Shown here: piece by piece, positions 37,551-48,338 of the stretch | How the letters are laid out: each line of letters starts with the position of its first letter | Numbering within the stretch: position 1 is the first letter of the stretch | Assembly: GCA_027559495.1 (NCBI GenBank) | Contig: JAMXSV010000010.1 | Coordinates: 1,736,001-1,800,000 of the forward strand | Source of the DNA: Aurifilum marmelostoma | Lineage: Eukaryota; Ascomycota; Sordariomycetes; Diaporthales; Cryphonectriaceae | Direction of reading: 5' to 3' | Length of the DNA stretch: 64,000 nt | Made by a program: the position numbers and the translations under genes | Notes under the pieces: generated by a model | Seen by the model: only the letters and a program-made list of their open reading frames with translations | What the model was told of the DNA's origin: nothing | Databases searched by the model: none

Positions 37551-39157
37551 TGTTGACTTCCTTTCTCTGTGCTGATTTATGGAATCATGCTGGTAAACAG
37601 ATATTGCATGATCATCGTGCGTTGAAGAGGAAAGAAAGGAAGAATACAGAGGACTGAAGATGACTTGGAGGATGTGATGCCTCTTTATATCCAGCCACTG
37701 CCAGCCGCCCCTCTCGGCCTCTCTTTCTCCTTCCTGCCACCATGCATCGCCATCATCGTCACACCGCCGTCCTTTCCTGGTCCGGGATCTATTCAAGTGA
37801 TGATACGACGTTCTTCCGGAGCTGAAAGATTCTGTTGGTAATTCACTCGAGACTATGCTAAGGCGGGTGCCAGGAAGTATGGGGATACAAGCAGTACTAT
37901 CTCGCGCCTCATCGTCATCTTCTAGCCCATGAGGGCATTCTTGACAGATCTAGAAAACCCCGGGCCACAAGCTGAAAAAAAAAAAAAAAAGCTTGACATA
38001 ACAACACCTGAGGATGTGCTCACGGTTTCGTCAGCTCTCGGATCCCATTGGAGAATGGGTATGAGAAGACAAGCATACTGCCTGCAAAAAGGACCCCATA
38101 CTGGGAGAGAGCGTGGTCTCTATCTCATCACAGGAACTCAGAAGCCCATGATAGATCTGTGTGCGTCGCGCTGCGTCTAATAAGTACGACCAGCCTGGAA
38201 GATCGGCAGCCCATGATTGGGTGTTAATTAGACATCATTCCCTGGCCAGCGTAGAAAACCAGTCAACATTATCTGACATGTCAAGCTGAGCCTATCTATC
38301 AATTAGTCCCAGGGGCTGAACCTCGCCTGACAGGCGCGAAGGTCAAGGCGCGCACCGTTGCCGGACGCAAGCGGATGTCAATGTGATCTATCCATGTCTA
38401 CATGCATTTGCCATTTGGAGCCATGACACAAGGTCTCATAAAGCGAGGCGAGACAAGTATCAGAAAGGAAGGGCCATAGGGCCTATAATTTCATCGGGAC
38501 GGGGAGTGGAACTCGACACTTGCAAATCGAGACAGCAAAGGAGAAGGTCTGGTAAAGCAATCTACACGTTACCCTAGTGACTCAGACCATGGCGAGCAAT
38601 TCATGAAACCAATGAAGTAATTCATCAATCATTAGCTATCTTTTGTGATGTTGCTATCTCCTAACCACCACGTACAAGTGTAGGACCAGCCTCACTTACA
38701 CCCGCGTGCGGTTCGCAGCTGAACATATGAAAGTGGCTTGTATGAGAGCTCTAAGTAGATGGTCCTCCAAACATACATGTATGACATCTGCCTCCAGGGG
38801 TCAGACACCATAAAAGTGGTGATGCAATTGAAAAGGCGGAAAGCTAACAAAGCCACTATTCCACCGGCCCCTTCTACTCCCGTCCCGCCCAGAGGTCCCC
38901 ACAACGTCGTCCATCAAGCAACGCAGCATGATCGTTGTTCGTGACGACGAAACATGGCTCATTCCCTCGACCGTCGTCATGGATCTGGCTTCGCTGCTTG
39001 GGGTATAATGCACCTGAGGACGCTGATAAAAGTGGCCTGATCCCATCGTTCTTAATTCTCCGTTCGAGAGCTAGTAACGTTGCTTAACCAATTCATAGCA
39101 GAAACATTTACGAAATAGCAGCATCGCCAGTCGAAGTTTCTCACCAATCAAGCAAAC
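37551..39157. other. Intergenic
   Basis: Promoter region of the BYS1-like gene (TATA-like TATAAA on the minus strand at 37689-37684, 134 bp before its ATG), then about 1.4 kb with no coding signal. A15 lies at 37976-37990. Confidence 0.4.
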
Positions 39158-39557
39158 ATGCCGTCATCCAAGGGCAAGCCCACCGATCCTGAGCTGCGCG
39201 AACAGCTGAAAGAAGGTGAGCGAGCGAAACCACTTAGGCGGTAACGTAAACATCTCAGCAAGATTGCTGATCATCATCCCTCCAACAGAGATCAAGGGCG
39301 AGTCGAACAAGTCCGGTGGAGGCGAGGGCCAGTGGTCTGCGTGGAAGGTGAGAATCAGAACCAGGCATCCCATGTCTCTGGAACGAGACGGTTCTCGAGG
39401 ACGTCCAACTAACAGTGTTCAGGCCGCGAAGCTCTCCAAGGAATACGAGAAGCAGGGAGGTGGCTATGAGAACGAGGCTGGGTCAAAGAATGAGCCTAAG
39501 AAGGGCGAGCCGGAGCCCAAGAGCAACAGCAAGAAAAAATCAGAGACCGGTAGTTGA
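39158..39557 (+). CDS. Small conserved basic fungal protein (83 aa)
   Basis: Three exons, 39158-39215, 39289-39347 and 39423-39557, join in phase to 83 residues starting MPSSKGKPTDPELREQLKEE. The core GEGQWSAWKAAKLSKEYEKQ and the end NEPKKGEPEPKSNSKKKSE look like a family I have seen widely in ascomycetes as an uncharacterised small protein. Highly hydrophilic and Lys/Glu-rich, no signal peptide, likely disordered and cytosolic or nuclear. Having three phase-consistent introns in so short a frame strongly supports a real gene. Function unknown. Confidence 0.75.
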
Positions 39558-39683
39558 ATCCTCATTTTGAGGGGAATAGACTCGATTCGTCCCTTATCTA
39601 GACAAGACCAAAACCCTTTTCAATGTCCAAAACGCCCGCTTTGTAATGCCATTGCCCTTGCATTGGCTGACAGGATGTGTGCT

Positions 39684-40895
39684 TCACTGATCCTGCGGCC
39701 ACACTTCCATCATGTCGAGCCACTCTAGCGCAAAAGCCGTGGTGATCTTGGCCCAGTCCCTCGTCGTAGCCATATCCAGATGCGCGCCATCATCCTTCAT
39801 AGTATGCCAGACCCACGGAAACGGTGTCGGGATCAAGTGTAGAACATCGACACCACGGGCCATGAACGGGACATGGTCGTCACCCACGCGTGCCGTTCTA
39901 AAGTCAGAGGCCTTCTTGTCTGAGTCGGGAAGAAACGGGCTCGGCGGTTTGGATTCCAGGAGACCCAGGTCCCGCATGCGCTTCTCGACTTTGGCAATCG
40001 CGCGGTACGCCCAGTGCGTCGGCAAGAAGTATGATGGTATATGCGGGTCTGAGGTACCGAGGAGATCGAGAAGGACGAAGAGGCTGATCTGGTTTAATCG
40101 GTTTGGGAAGTCGGCGCCGGCCATCGTGGGCTCGTTCTCCCATGCCTCTGCCAGGGCTCTGTCGTGGGGTGCGGTGCGTTGTTAGCAATTTTGGTCCCGC
40201 CCGTAACCTCGGGATAGACTGTTCATGATCTCCTACCTTGCGCCGTAGACCGAGTCCGTGTCCGTCCAGGACACGAAAGCCTCCTCGCCGTCCAGCAGCA
40301 CGATCTGGACTCCCATATCCATGGGTGGCGTGCCGCCCAGCTCGCCCAGGGCCACCATCTCGTCGTGCATCTGCGTGAGGTACTTGTCGATGCTCCTGGC
40401 GACATGCATCAGCACCGCGCACGGCACGGCGCTGTCCGTGGCGCCGATGAAGCCCTCGGGCGTCATCTTGCTGTCAAAGTGCGCCACGAGGGTCAGCAGG
40501 TTGGCCTGCCCCGGCCTGGTCCACGGCGGCTCCCTCTTGAAGATGATGTTGCGAAAGGGCACGTCCTGCGAGCCGGTCGCGGGCGTCTTGGAGGTGGAGT
40601 TGTTCCACTCGATGGTCCACCTGGGGAGCTCGCGCTGGAAGAAGTCGACAAAGTGCTGCTGCACCTTTCGCGAACCCTCCGAGTTGGGCACGCGCGGAAT
40701 GAGGATCGGGGCGAGCAGGGCGCCATTGTCGATGTCAAAGTCGGCGCCAGGCCCGGGGACGGCGCGCAGGAAGCTGTCGGACAGAGGCTTATAGGCTGCT
40801 GCCTCTCCAAGCAGCAGGAGGATGACAACGAGGGCGAGGAGGAGGGATTGGGCCAGCCGGGAGGAGAGCTGGCACATCCGGAACAGATGGCTCAT
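39684..40895 (-). CDS. Glutaminyl-peptide cyclotransferase (M28-like)
   Basis: Predicted zinc enzyme converting N-terminal Gln (or Glu) of proteins to pyroglutamate in the secretory pathway. Two exons, 40895-40237 and 40158-39684, give 377 residues. I chose ATG 40895 because it starts just before a signal-anchor (LAQSLLLALVVILLLLGEAA). An in-frame ATG at 41033 would add a polar leader and hide it. Zinc-site motifs: VAHFDSK (His, Asp), LLDGEEAF (Glu) and WHTMKDDGAHLD (His). NRLNQISLFVLLDLLGTSDP and GDDHVPFMARGVDVLHLIP are typical of the QC family. A single-zinc QC rather than a true aminopeptidase is favoured by the WHTMKDD end. Confidence 0.85.
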
Positions 40896-41836
40896 GATCT
40901 CGGCGGATTTGGACGGGCTGTCGGCGGTGTCATGCTCATGCTGCCAACGGTGAATGCTTTTGACCGAGCGAATGACAACAATGTGATTGTTGGGTTGGCA
41001 CAACAAAAGTGGACTGGAATTGGGAATCCTCATAGTGGAGGACTCGGGGTCAGAAGTGCCACCTCAACCGCAATTATGGCGACCTGGTTCTGGAACGCGA
41101 CACCACACCCCGAACCCCTGCTCCACTGTGCCACGGGCGTGTCTCATGTTCTAGCGGAGGTTGTAGACGGCTAAAGGTGGGGGCTAGGGGGCGGCGCCTT
41201 TGGCTTGGACCACTTACAGTATGCGTACTATGTACGCTACAGCGGTAGTTGGTCGGTGGCTCTACTACTGGGACTCGGGTGCTAGCTGCATTGTGCCCTG
41301 CGTTAGCTTCAGGGGAGGGCACTGCCGAACCCCTCACTGTCATGTCAACAACGAGCAGACAAAGTGTTCTTCTTCTGGTTCTTGAATAACGACTCACTTT
41401 ATCAACAAGACCTCGATCGTATAGTACCGCTCATACCGCTCTGATGAAGACAACGCTGAGAGATACCACATCGTCTCAATTCTCGGTGACTGACAAGCTC
41501 ATGAACCCAACACAATAGAACCTGACGGAGACTCTGGCACATGTTCGAAGGCGCGCTCTTCCTCTTTGCGCCGTCTTCGCCAGAACCACAAGACAATCAC
41601 TTTCCGGAGGCAAGAAATACTAGTGACGAGAAGTTCATTTGTACTGAAAAAGTCTTGCCGCAGGATTCAGCTTCTTGGCCTATCCGTGCTTTCATGGTCA
41701 AAACCTGTCGACCACAACACCTCCACGATTAGTCCCTAGATGAGGACAAGATGAATGTTCCCCCCATCTTGCCACCCCTGACGTCAACGTACTAATCTCC
41801 AAACAGTACCAATTGACCAACCAGTTCAGTCAATCA
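40896..41836. other. Intergenic
   Basis: Upstream of the QC gene and downstream of the Asn-rich gene, both minus strand. No coding signal. Confidence 0.4.
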
Positions 41837-42769
41837 TTAGTTGTCGTCATCATCATCATTATTATTGTTCCCCTGTGCAGAACCTGTCGCGGTGGCCTGG
41901 GCTGCAGCAGCGGTACCTGTCAGCGCGCCGGGTCCAAGGTCCACTGCAGACTGAGCCTTAGCCGCAGCCGCGAGACCAGCGGACCCGTTGCTGGCAGCCG
42001 CATTGACGGTGCCCGATGCAGCGTTGCCGCCCGTAGCCGTGGCGGCTGATCCTCCGTTGTCGTTGTTGTTATTGTTGTTATTGTTGTTGTTGTTGTCGTT
42101 ATTGTTATCGTCGTCGTTGTTGTTGTCCCTACCGCCGCTGAAGCAGGACACAGATTAACATCACGGACATGAGTGGACAAGCAGTGGACAAGATGGACGG
42201 GCGATAAAACTCACTGTCTAGGAATACGCGCAACGATGCCGACCTTGCCCTGGCGCCGATCCAAAACTCCGGAGAGGAGAGATCCAATGCCGCCCTGCTG
42301 TCCAGCAGCGTCACCGGATCCGCCTAGGTCACCCACGAGACTAAGAGAGGAGTAAGTCAGCCTGCATTCTATAACATAGCAAAGATTTCCTTCGAATTGG
42401 AGGGAGGAGGGGGAGGGGGAGGGGGAGATAGGAGACGAACCCCTGGACGAGCTGGGAGATCTGATCATCGCCAGCACCCTGCTGAGCAGCGGCAGCAGCA
42501 GCAGCGGTACTCGTCGCCGCAGCGACGGCAGTGGTGTCTAGAGATCTCATGCGTTAGCCAACAAGCACCAAAGAGCAGGCTGGACAAAGGAGCATCAACT
42601 CACCTGGAGTAGTCGGGGCGGCGCGGGCGGCCTTCTCCTGGGCCTCGCGGACAAAGACGCCATTGACAACGCCCCGCAGGCGGTGCTCCGAGGTGTCAAC
42701 GGCAGGCATGGATGCCACATAGCCGGCACCAGCCGCGAGGAGGAGGACGATGTTTCCGAAGTTTCTCAT
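41837..42769 (-). CDS. Secreted Asn/Asp/Ala-rich low-complexity protein
   Basis: Unrecognised family. Four exons, 42769-42604, 42537-42441, 42340-42215 and 42137-41837, join in phase to 229 residues. N-terminal signal peptide MRNFGNIVLLLAAGAGYVAS, then HRLRGVVNGVFVREAQEKAA. An Ala/Thr run follows (AAATSTAAAAAAAQQ), then a Gly/Leu block (VGDLGGSGDAAGQQGGIGSL). The last exon starts with an Asn/Asp tract coded by a GTT/GTC-type microsatellite at about 42055-42126, then Gly/Ala/Ser-rich repeats, and ends GNNNNDDDDDN. No Cys beyond the signal region, so it is not a classical cysteine-rich effector. Possibly a disordered wall or matrix protein; function not inferable. Confidence 0.65.
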
Positions 42770-45199
42770 GTTGAATGGATATATATATATGTGTGGGGGG
42801 GGGGGGTCGGATACTGAGAAATGAAAGGCGATAAGAGCGCAGCTCAAAAGAGAGAGAGAATGGAGTAGTGGGGTCAACCCGTCTGCGGCTAAGGAAAGTA
42901 AAGGATAGGAAAAATGAAGCGACAGATTCCACAGGAACGAAGCGCGACTCTAGAGGATTATGGGATGGCTATCGAGACGAAACGGGATGAGATGGAAAGA
43001 AGAGGCGAGATGGAGGGAGACGAATCTTTTTATCTCGTCTTGAGTGTCTCCACAGGTTCTGACATCCCTGATCCTCCATCCCTTATGATCTGAAGGACTG
43101 TAACGTGTATTTTGACAGACGTCCCGTCCCAACTTCGGAGAGAACGTCAAGAGTCTGCGCAGGTGAGACTGCTCTCGTGTTGAAGGCAGGGGTGGCACGC
43201 GCATGCGCCTGGGTTCTCCATCAGCAGTGGATGCGGGACAGAGCGGAGACGAGGCGTAGGCGACGCACAATGGGCGCCGAGACGTCAACAAGCTGGATCA
43301 GTAAGAGCATTTCTCCACTGATACCAATAACTGTTGAGCCGGCAGCTGGGCGCAGTGGTTCTACCAGGTCAGAGGGTGTTCCAAAACCAAACGTGGGTGC
43401 TGCTCGGGCACTGGTCCGCCCGTGCAGTGATCGCCAGAGAGTGCAGATATGCATCCTGTCCCGTTTTGGCCTGGCAATGGATTGAAGAAAATCATACAGA
43501 AAGTGTAAGGTTCTGGACGGAAGTGCCAAAACCCAAGTAGGGGATCATTCCAGCTATTGGCTGTTGGGGGTGCGAGCTGTGGGTGCGGCTTGTTGCGAGA
43601 ACATGGGGAACAAAACTGCGGATCAAACAGCCTCCACTTCCAAGCCATGCCCTCTGCATGTAACAAAACCAGACAGCGCAATTACTATATGCAGCAGCGA
43701 TCTTCGGGGAATTGATGTGGCAAACAATATGATCGGTTTAGAAACTTGATGCCAACTCTGGCGCCACTATGATGGCATAAGGGATAAATCCAATCACGGA
43801 CACACGAGGACCCTAAAGTGGCTCATCTGAGTGCGCCGATTCCGAAGTTCGATTCCTGCAGAACCTAGCCAGGATATCTGAGCGATGATATACGCGACTT
43901 GCAGTGTCAGAAAGTGCCGGATGGATGTTGCACGGAGGGTTGAATACCGGCGCTTAAGACCACTTTCAAGAAGATCCAACAGTTCCTCTGTGCTTGATGT
44001 GAACGAATTGATTCTGTGATCAGAACGAATGTCATAGCCGAGCCTGAGAGTGGCTGTGGGACGCAAAGGGTACCCGCTGAGAAAGCCCCGTCGTGGGGCT
44101 GTTAACGTTTGAAAGAAGCTTAAAAGAGCCGCGCAAGGATACTGTCTTAACAGTGATACCAGTGTCGACCCGGGTCTGAAACAGAGTGTGTTTGTGGAGA
44201 TCTCCACTGTCGTTCCAGATACGGAGGCTGGAGACGCCTCTTATTCCTTCACAAGAATTCAGGTTTACTGCTCACAATTCGAGGGAATAAACTAGAAACA
44301 AGACTGGAGATGACCGCACACATGCCTCGACAAGACTGGCTGAAGGGCTGGGACGAAGTGATGGCGACTGTGCTGGGAAAGTAATAATGCAACGAGAGAT
44401 GAGTACAAAGGACAACGAACCAAGATACACAATTCTTAGGGTCTTTGAAAGAGAAATGGATTGGATGCAGTGTATTGACAGGACATAGAATCCGTACATC
44501 CTCATTCTCAGTTTGGGGCTATGTTCACCAGATGCTGGCAAAGGTCGAGAATGGGGCTTGCTGGGTGCGAAAGTCTCAGCTTAACGATGCTACTAGCCAG
44601 GTAAGTGATCAAATGACATTCGAGATTTAGTGAAGCAGATGAGTCAAGAATGAGTCCTGCAAAATGGGAATGTTTAGTGGGTCGACATAATCGGATTGCT
44701 CTGCCCCGGAAACTTAATCCTGTATCATGAAGCTTGACAGCCACAGATATATGATCTTCAACATCGGCTGCTCTTCCAATCCCCATAAATTCAGCGATCG
44801 GCGTCTTTTCCTCTGTGGCCTAAAAAAGACTACACATTCCTCACCGGGATAGTTGTCATCCGTGGTGAATACCAGACACACGATCTTCTCCTCACCTCGT
44901 CGTCTCCTGACCGTCCCGCTTTCTCTCGTCCGACATCAGGTGTCCAGGAGAGGATTCCCAAGGTGGAACCAAAATATCTGAGTCTAGATTTCTTTTCTCA
45001 ATACCGACAACCGCCAAACGTCCTCATCAAAATAGTACTTCTGATGGATTTCATCTCACAGGCATGACTGTGCGCGTCTCAAGTTCCAAACGTGACAATT
45101 TTCCAACCCCGGCCTAATTGGGCTCGTAACAGAGTGAATGCCATTATCTGTTTCCACCGAGTCAGCTGGAGAAGCGGCATTTCTTTCTCCTTATTCCTT
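42770..45199. other. Intergenic, one weak ORF
   Basis: A TA and G-rich leader lies immediately upstream of the Asn-rich gene (42781-42806). The rest shows no convincing gene except the doubtful frame at 43794-44207. Confidence 0.35.
43794..44207 (-). other. Open frame of 137 codons, doubtful
   Basis: An open minus-strand frame without an ATG at its 5' end (it opens at GTG). Segments such as SFFQTLTAPRRGFLSGYPLR and EELLDLLESGLKRRYSTLRA look protein-like. It could be an exon or relic of a larger protein. I found no splice-consistent partner and recognise no family. Confidence 0.2.
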
Positions 45200-45904
45200 T
45201 TATAATTCCTCATATGTGGGCGGGGTTCTGCTTAGTTTACTCACAAGGCTCATGTCCACTCCTGGTGCGATCCTCACGTCCCAAATACTAAGATCCACAT
45301 ATTTCTCATCCATGCGCCGGATGATAATGGCAAGCAGATCGCCACCACTAGTAGTGATGGACGTGAACTCTCCAAACTTGTCGATAGGCCTCATGATGAC
45401 CACAACGTCTTCCCCACCCGGCGTGCGCAGCGTCCCTCGAATGGCAACGGTCCTAGTCCAGATCTTTGGGAACTCCAAGAACACCAGCTGCTGGCCGCTG
45501 GGGCTCTCCACCTTCCAGCTCGTTAGCTTGGCCCCGTTGTGGTGGAAGTCAAAGATATGTGCATTGTCCTCCCTGGCACTGTCGTAGACCTTGCGGCGGA
45601 AACTCCACGAGGAGAAGGGTGCTGGGCCTTTGACATTGAAAAGCTCGTTGCCGTCTCCGTCTGTTGCTGTGACCTTTCTCTGCGCTTTGTCGTAAACCCG
45701 CACGTTGAGATCTGTCGCCTTGGATGCGACATAATTGTTCTCTAGCATCAGCAGGGGTGGCGTGACGGGCTGCAAAGGGTACTTCTCGGGGCTCTTTTTC
45801 AAGGCTTCGGCGTGGTCTTGACCGTCTGGCAGGTTGTCCGGTGTCGAAGGCTGATGGTCATGTAGTGCTGATGAGATAGGCTCATCAAGTGCCTCGGCAG
45901 ACAT
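45200..45904 (-). CDS. Tubby/LURP-one-like (scramblase-fold) protein
   Basis: Single exon, 234 residues from ATG 45904 (the GTG two codons upstream is not needed). Strand-rich order TDLNVRVYDKAQRKVTATDG, FNVKGPAPFSSWSFRRKVYD, FDFHHNGAKLTSWKVESPSG and LLAIIIRRMDEKYVDLSIWD resembles the Tubby-C-terminal-like fold shared by LURP-one (DUF567) and phospholipid scramblase proteins. Such proteins often bind phosphoinositides at membranes. The extreme C-terminus is TPPTYEEL, a PPxY motif that could recruit WW-domain proteins such as Rsp5-type ubiquitin ligases. No signal peptide. The fold assignment rests on pattern, not on a search. Confidence 0.6.
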   Translation of the reverse strand: MSAEALDEPISSALHDHQPSTPDNLPDGQDHAEALKKSPEKYPLQPVTPPLLMLENNYVASKATDLNVRVYDKAQRKVTATDGDGNELFNVKGPAPFSSWSFRRKVYDSAREDNAHIFDFHHNGAKLTSWKVESPSGQQLVFLEFPKIWTRTVAIRGTLRTPGGEDVVVIMRPIDKFGEFTSITTSGGDLLAIIIRRMDEKYVDLSIWDVRIAPGVDMSLVSKLSRTPPTYEEL

Positions 45905-48162
45905 TGTCACACAGATGGGGGAAAAGACGACGATGGCCCGTGAACGAAGCGCGAATGTTCCTTGATTAGAGCTGGTGGAAAATTAAGGAAAGAAAGGGGG
46001 AAAACAAGATTATATCTGCTCCGAGAAAGATGTCGGATCTGATGACATAGTTAGCTTTTTGGCTGCCAAAAGACCCAAGCCGAAGGAATTGTGGCGCAGC
46101 AAGTCGTTCCTCTGCATCATGGGTTGTAACTTCTTCCAAGAGGCAGTGTACTATGCTTAAGTGGACCAGCAACTGATATTCCCCACAGATCGGAAGTGGT
46201 AGGTAAGAGTATACCAATTTTCGACCTGACCTTTGGATGGAATCGTGGCAGCTTCAGCCTCCAGTTCATCTCAAGATCCACCCTGGCTCCATTTTCCGTA
46301 ATATGATCGTCCTAGGCAGCTCCCAAATAGCGAATTGATGACTCCAGGGACCATCATTTTTTTTCGCTCTAAGAAAATGAAAGAAAAAAAAAGACAAAAA
46401 AAAAAAAGAGAAAGAGAAGGGACATAAGAAAGTAAACATTGTCTATTTAACACGCTCGTGAGATGTAGCAGGAGTTGTGGGCCAAGGCTGGGTGAGCCTT
46501 GCAGGTTTGCTTGCTTTCGTACCCTAGGGTATCTAGGTACTAATTACCAGCAGATGTTATTGTAAGCTGCTTTTTCCTTCCTCCATCTCTTCGCTGCCAT
46601 ACTCTGTGTTTTCTAACAAGGTGATCGGAAAATATGAGCATTCTGACTGGGGATCCCAACCCCTAAGACACATCAATTGACCCTGATAGTATTGTCAAAT
46701 CTGGCCTTGGGGAAGTTTGCGGGGATTATCGCAGTTCCTAATTAGTTAATATATTTGACTATTTTATATTTACTAAAGCTTAGAAAAAACATGTAAATCA
46801 GAGAGCATAGCTAAGAGAAGAAAGCAAGAAGCAAAAATACAGAGGATATGCTACGCTATAGAAGAGGAAGAAAGGAAAATGGGAACAAAAGCCGGGGGGG
46901 GGGGGGTTCATGTCCCAGAACGTAAGCAAAGATCCCATGCCACAAGAACCGGAAAACACACACCGCAGGTGGTTGTTTTGCTCTCAGTTCCATGAACTGA
47001 ACAGAAGTATGACAGCCAAACCAAACCACTACGCCGAACGCTCTCAATTAGTACCACATTATTTAGCCACGCTTTTAGAGCCAGCAACTCGACGAGTCCT
47101 GGGCTATCGCACGTACGACACCTTTACGTGTGTGGACGAGAGCAGCATGCGCACCAGAGTCTGTCTTTCCCTTCCTATTCCCGAAACAAACACAATTGAG
47201 CGTGGGCCAGCGACTGACTGGCCTATGTATGCCATGTTTGTAATCGCCTGCCCTGCCTTGCTCAGCCTTGCCCAGCCTAGATAGCTTCAGCCAGCCGTTG
47301 AACCCGGCTGGCTCTTTTACTCCCTTCTTTTCTTCTGTAGCGCAACCCCTCAACACAACCCTTCCCAGAAGTAACAGCCTCGTAGACATTGTCTTTAATA
47401 CCGTGTCTTGTCGACTCTCGTCCATATTCGTGACCGACTGATTGGGCTAACTTGCGGCTCCAGCTGATAATCACAACTTGAGTATGATCTCTCCCTGTCT
47501 ACGAGGTCCAGGCTCAACTTGAAAATCTTAAAAATTTGTCAGACACATAGCACGAGCAACCCGATTTTGACCGAAGATGGGAAAGATGCCCTCACAGGGC
47601 TCGAATATCAGATATTGTCCAAGAAACGGCAAAGGAAGAGAATCGAACCCGCCTACCCCGAACAAGCTACCGAGCCGTCCATTGCTATGGGCCCGGGGAG
47701 GCATTGGTGCTCCATCAAAAATCTGTTCATATCTTCCCCAACAGCTGTTAAGACACTCAATTCACTATGAGAAGGACGAAACTTTATTCGAGAAGAGAGG
47801 AGAAGCCCAAATAGTGACAGGGGGAGCTGTTCTCCCGGTTACTGATTGGTTGAGAAGCAATTTATAATTGAAAAAGCTTGAAACACCTGTATCTCCGAGG
47901 AGACGCCTCGGAGAGACCGAAGTACGCAGAGTCCCCGGCAGTGGCGAGTCAGTCCCCACTCCCGATTTACTACTAAATACTAATTCGAGATCTGCTTTTC
48001 CCCTTTGCCGAGGCTAGTGTGATGAGAAACTCAAATACGAGCGTAATGACGACGATCGTGCCGCAGCTAGATATAGTCGTCGCTGAAATTTGAAATGCAA
48101 AATTCGTACGCGTCCGTAATGGAGCCCCAGGCTGGGTTAGGACGGGATGAAGAGGGGCAATG

Positions 48163-48196
<34 letters not shown>

Positions 48197-48338
48197 TAGG
48201 GAAAGAAAACAAAAGAAAACACGCTGTCAGCGATGCAGTACGCCAGCTGCACCCAGCTACCTAACAAAAGCCCTCGTCAACATCGCATCGAAGCCCTTTG
48301 GTCAATCCCCTTTGCCTCAACTGGAAACACTAGCCGAA
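45905..48338. other. Intergenic, AT-rich segments
   Basis: The spacer contains AT-rich parts (46735-46800), G13 (46894-46906) and A32 (48163-48194). A perfect 8-bp inverted repeat CTCCGAGG...CCTCGGAG lies at about 47894-47913. No gene seen. A tRNA B-box-like string near 47640 was rejected as a tRNA. Confidence 0.4.
48163..48194 (+). repeat. A32 homopolymer
   Basis: Thirty-two consecutive A, 145 bp downstream of the transcription-factor stop codon on the opposite strand. It could be a retroposed poly-A tail or simple expansion; no element is attached that I can see. Confidence 0.85.

Noticed and set aside
40365..41174. 269-codon plus frame
   Set aside because: Antisense shadow of the glutaminyl cyclase gene, whose minus frame has the zinc motifs.
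43835..43880. B-box-like GTTCGATTCC suggesting a tRNA
   Set aside because: Flanking bases do not form a T-arm stem, and no cloverleaf can be drawn.
47630..47720. Possible tRNA on the minus strand (GGGTTCGATTCTC box)
   Set aside because: The B-box-like string has no pairing T-stem, no matching acceptor stem and no proper A box at the right distance.
47894..47913. 8-bp inverted repeat as a terminator or LTR part
   Set aside because: Fungal Pol II genes do not use such hairpin terminators, and I could not find a second LTR copy or internal retroelement domain.
48163..48194. A32 as the tail of a LINE or SINE insertion
   Set aside because: No reverse-transcriptase remnant or Pol III promoter boxes beside it, and no clear target-site duplication.
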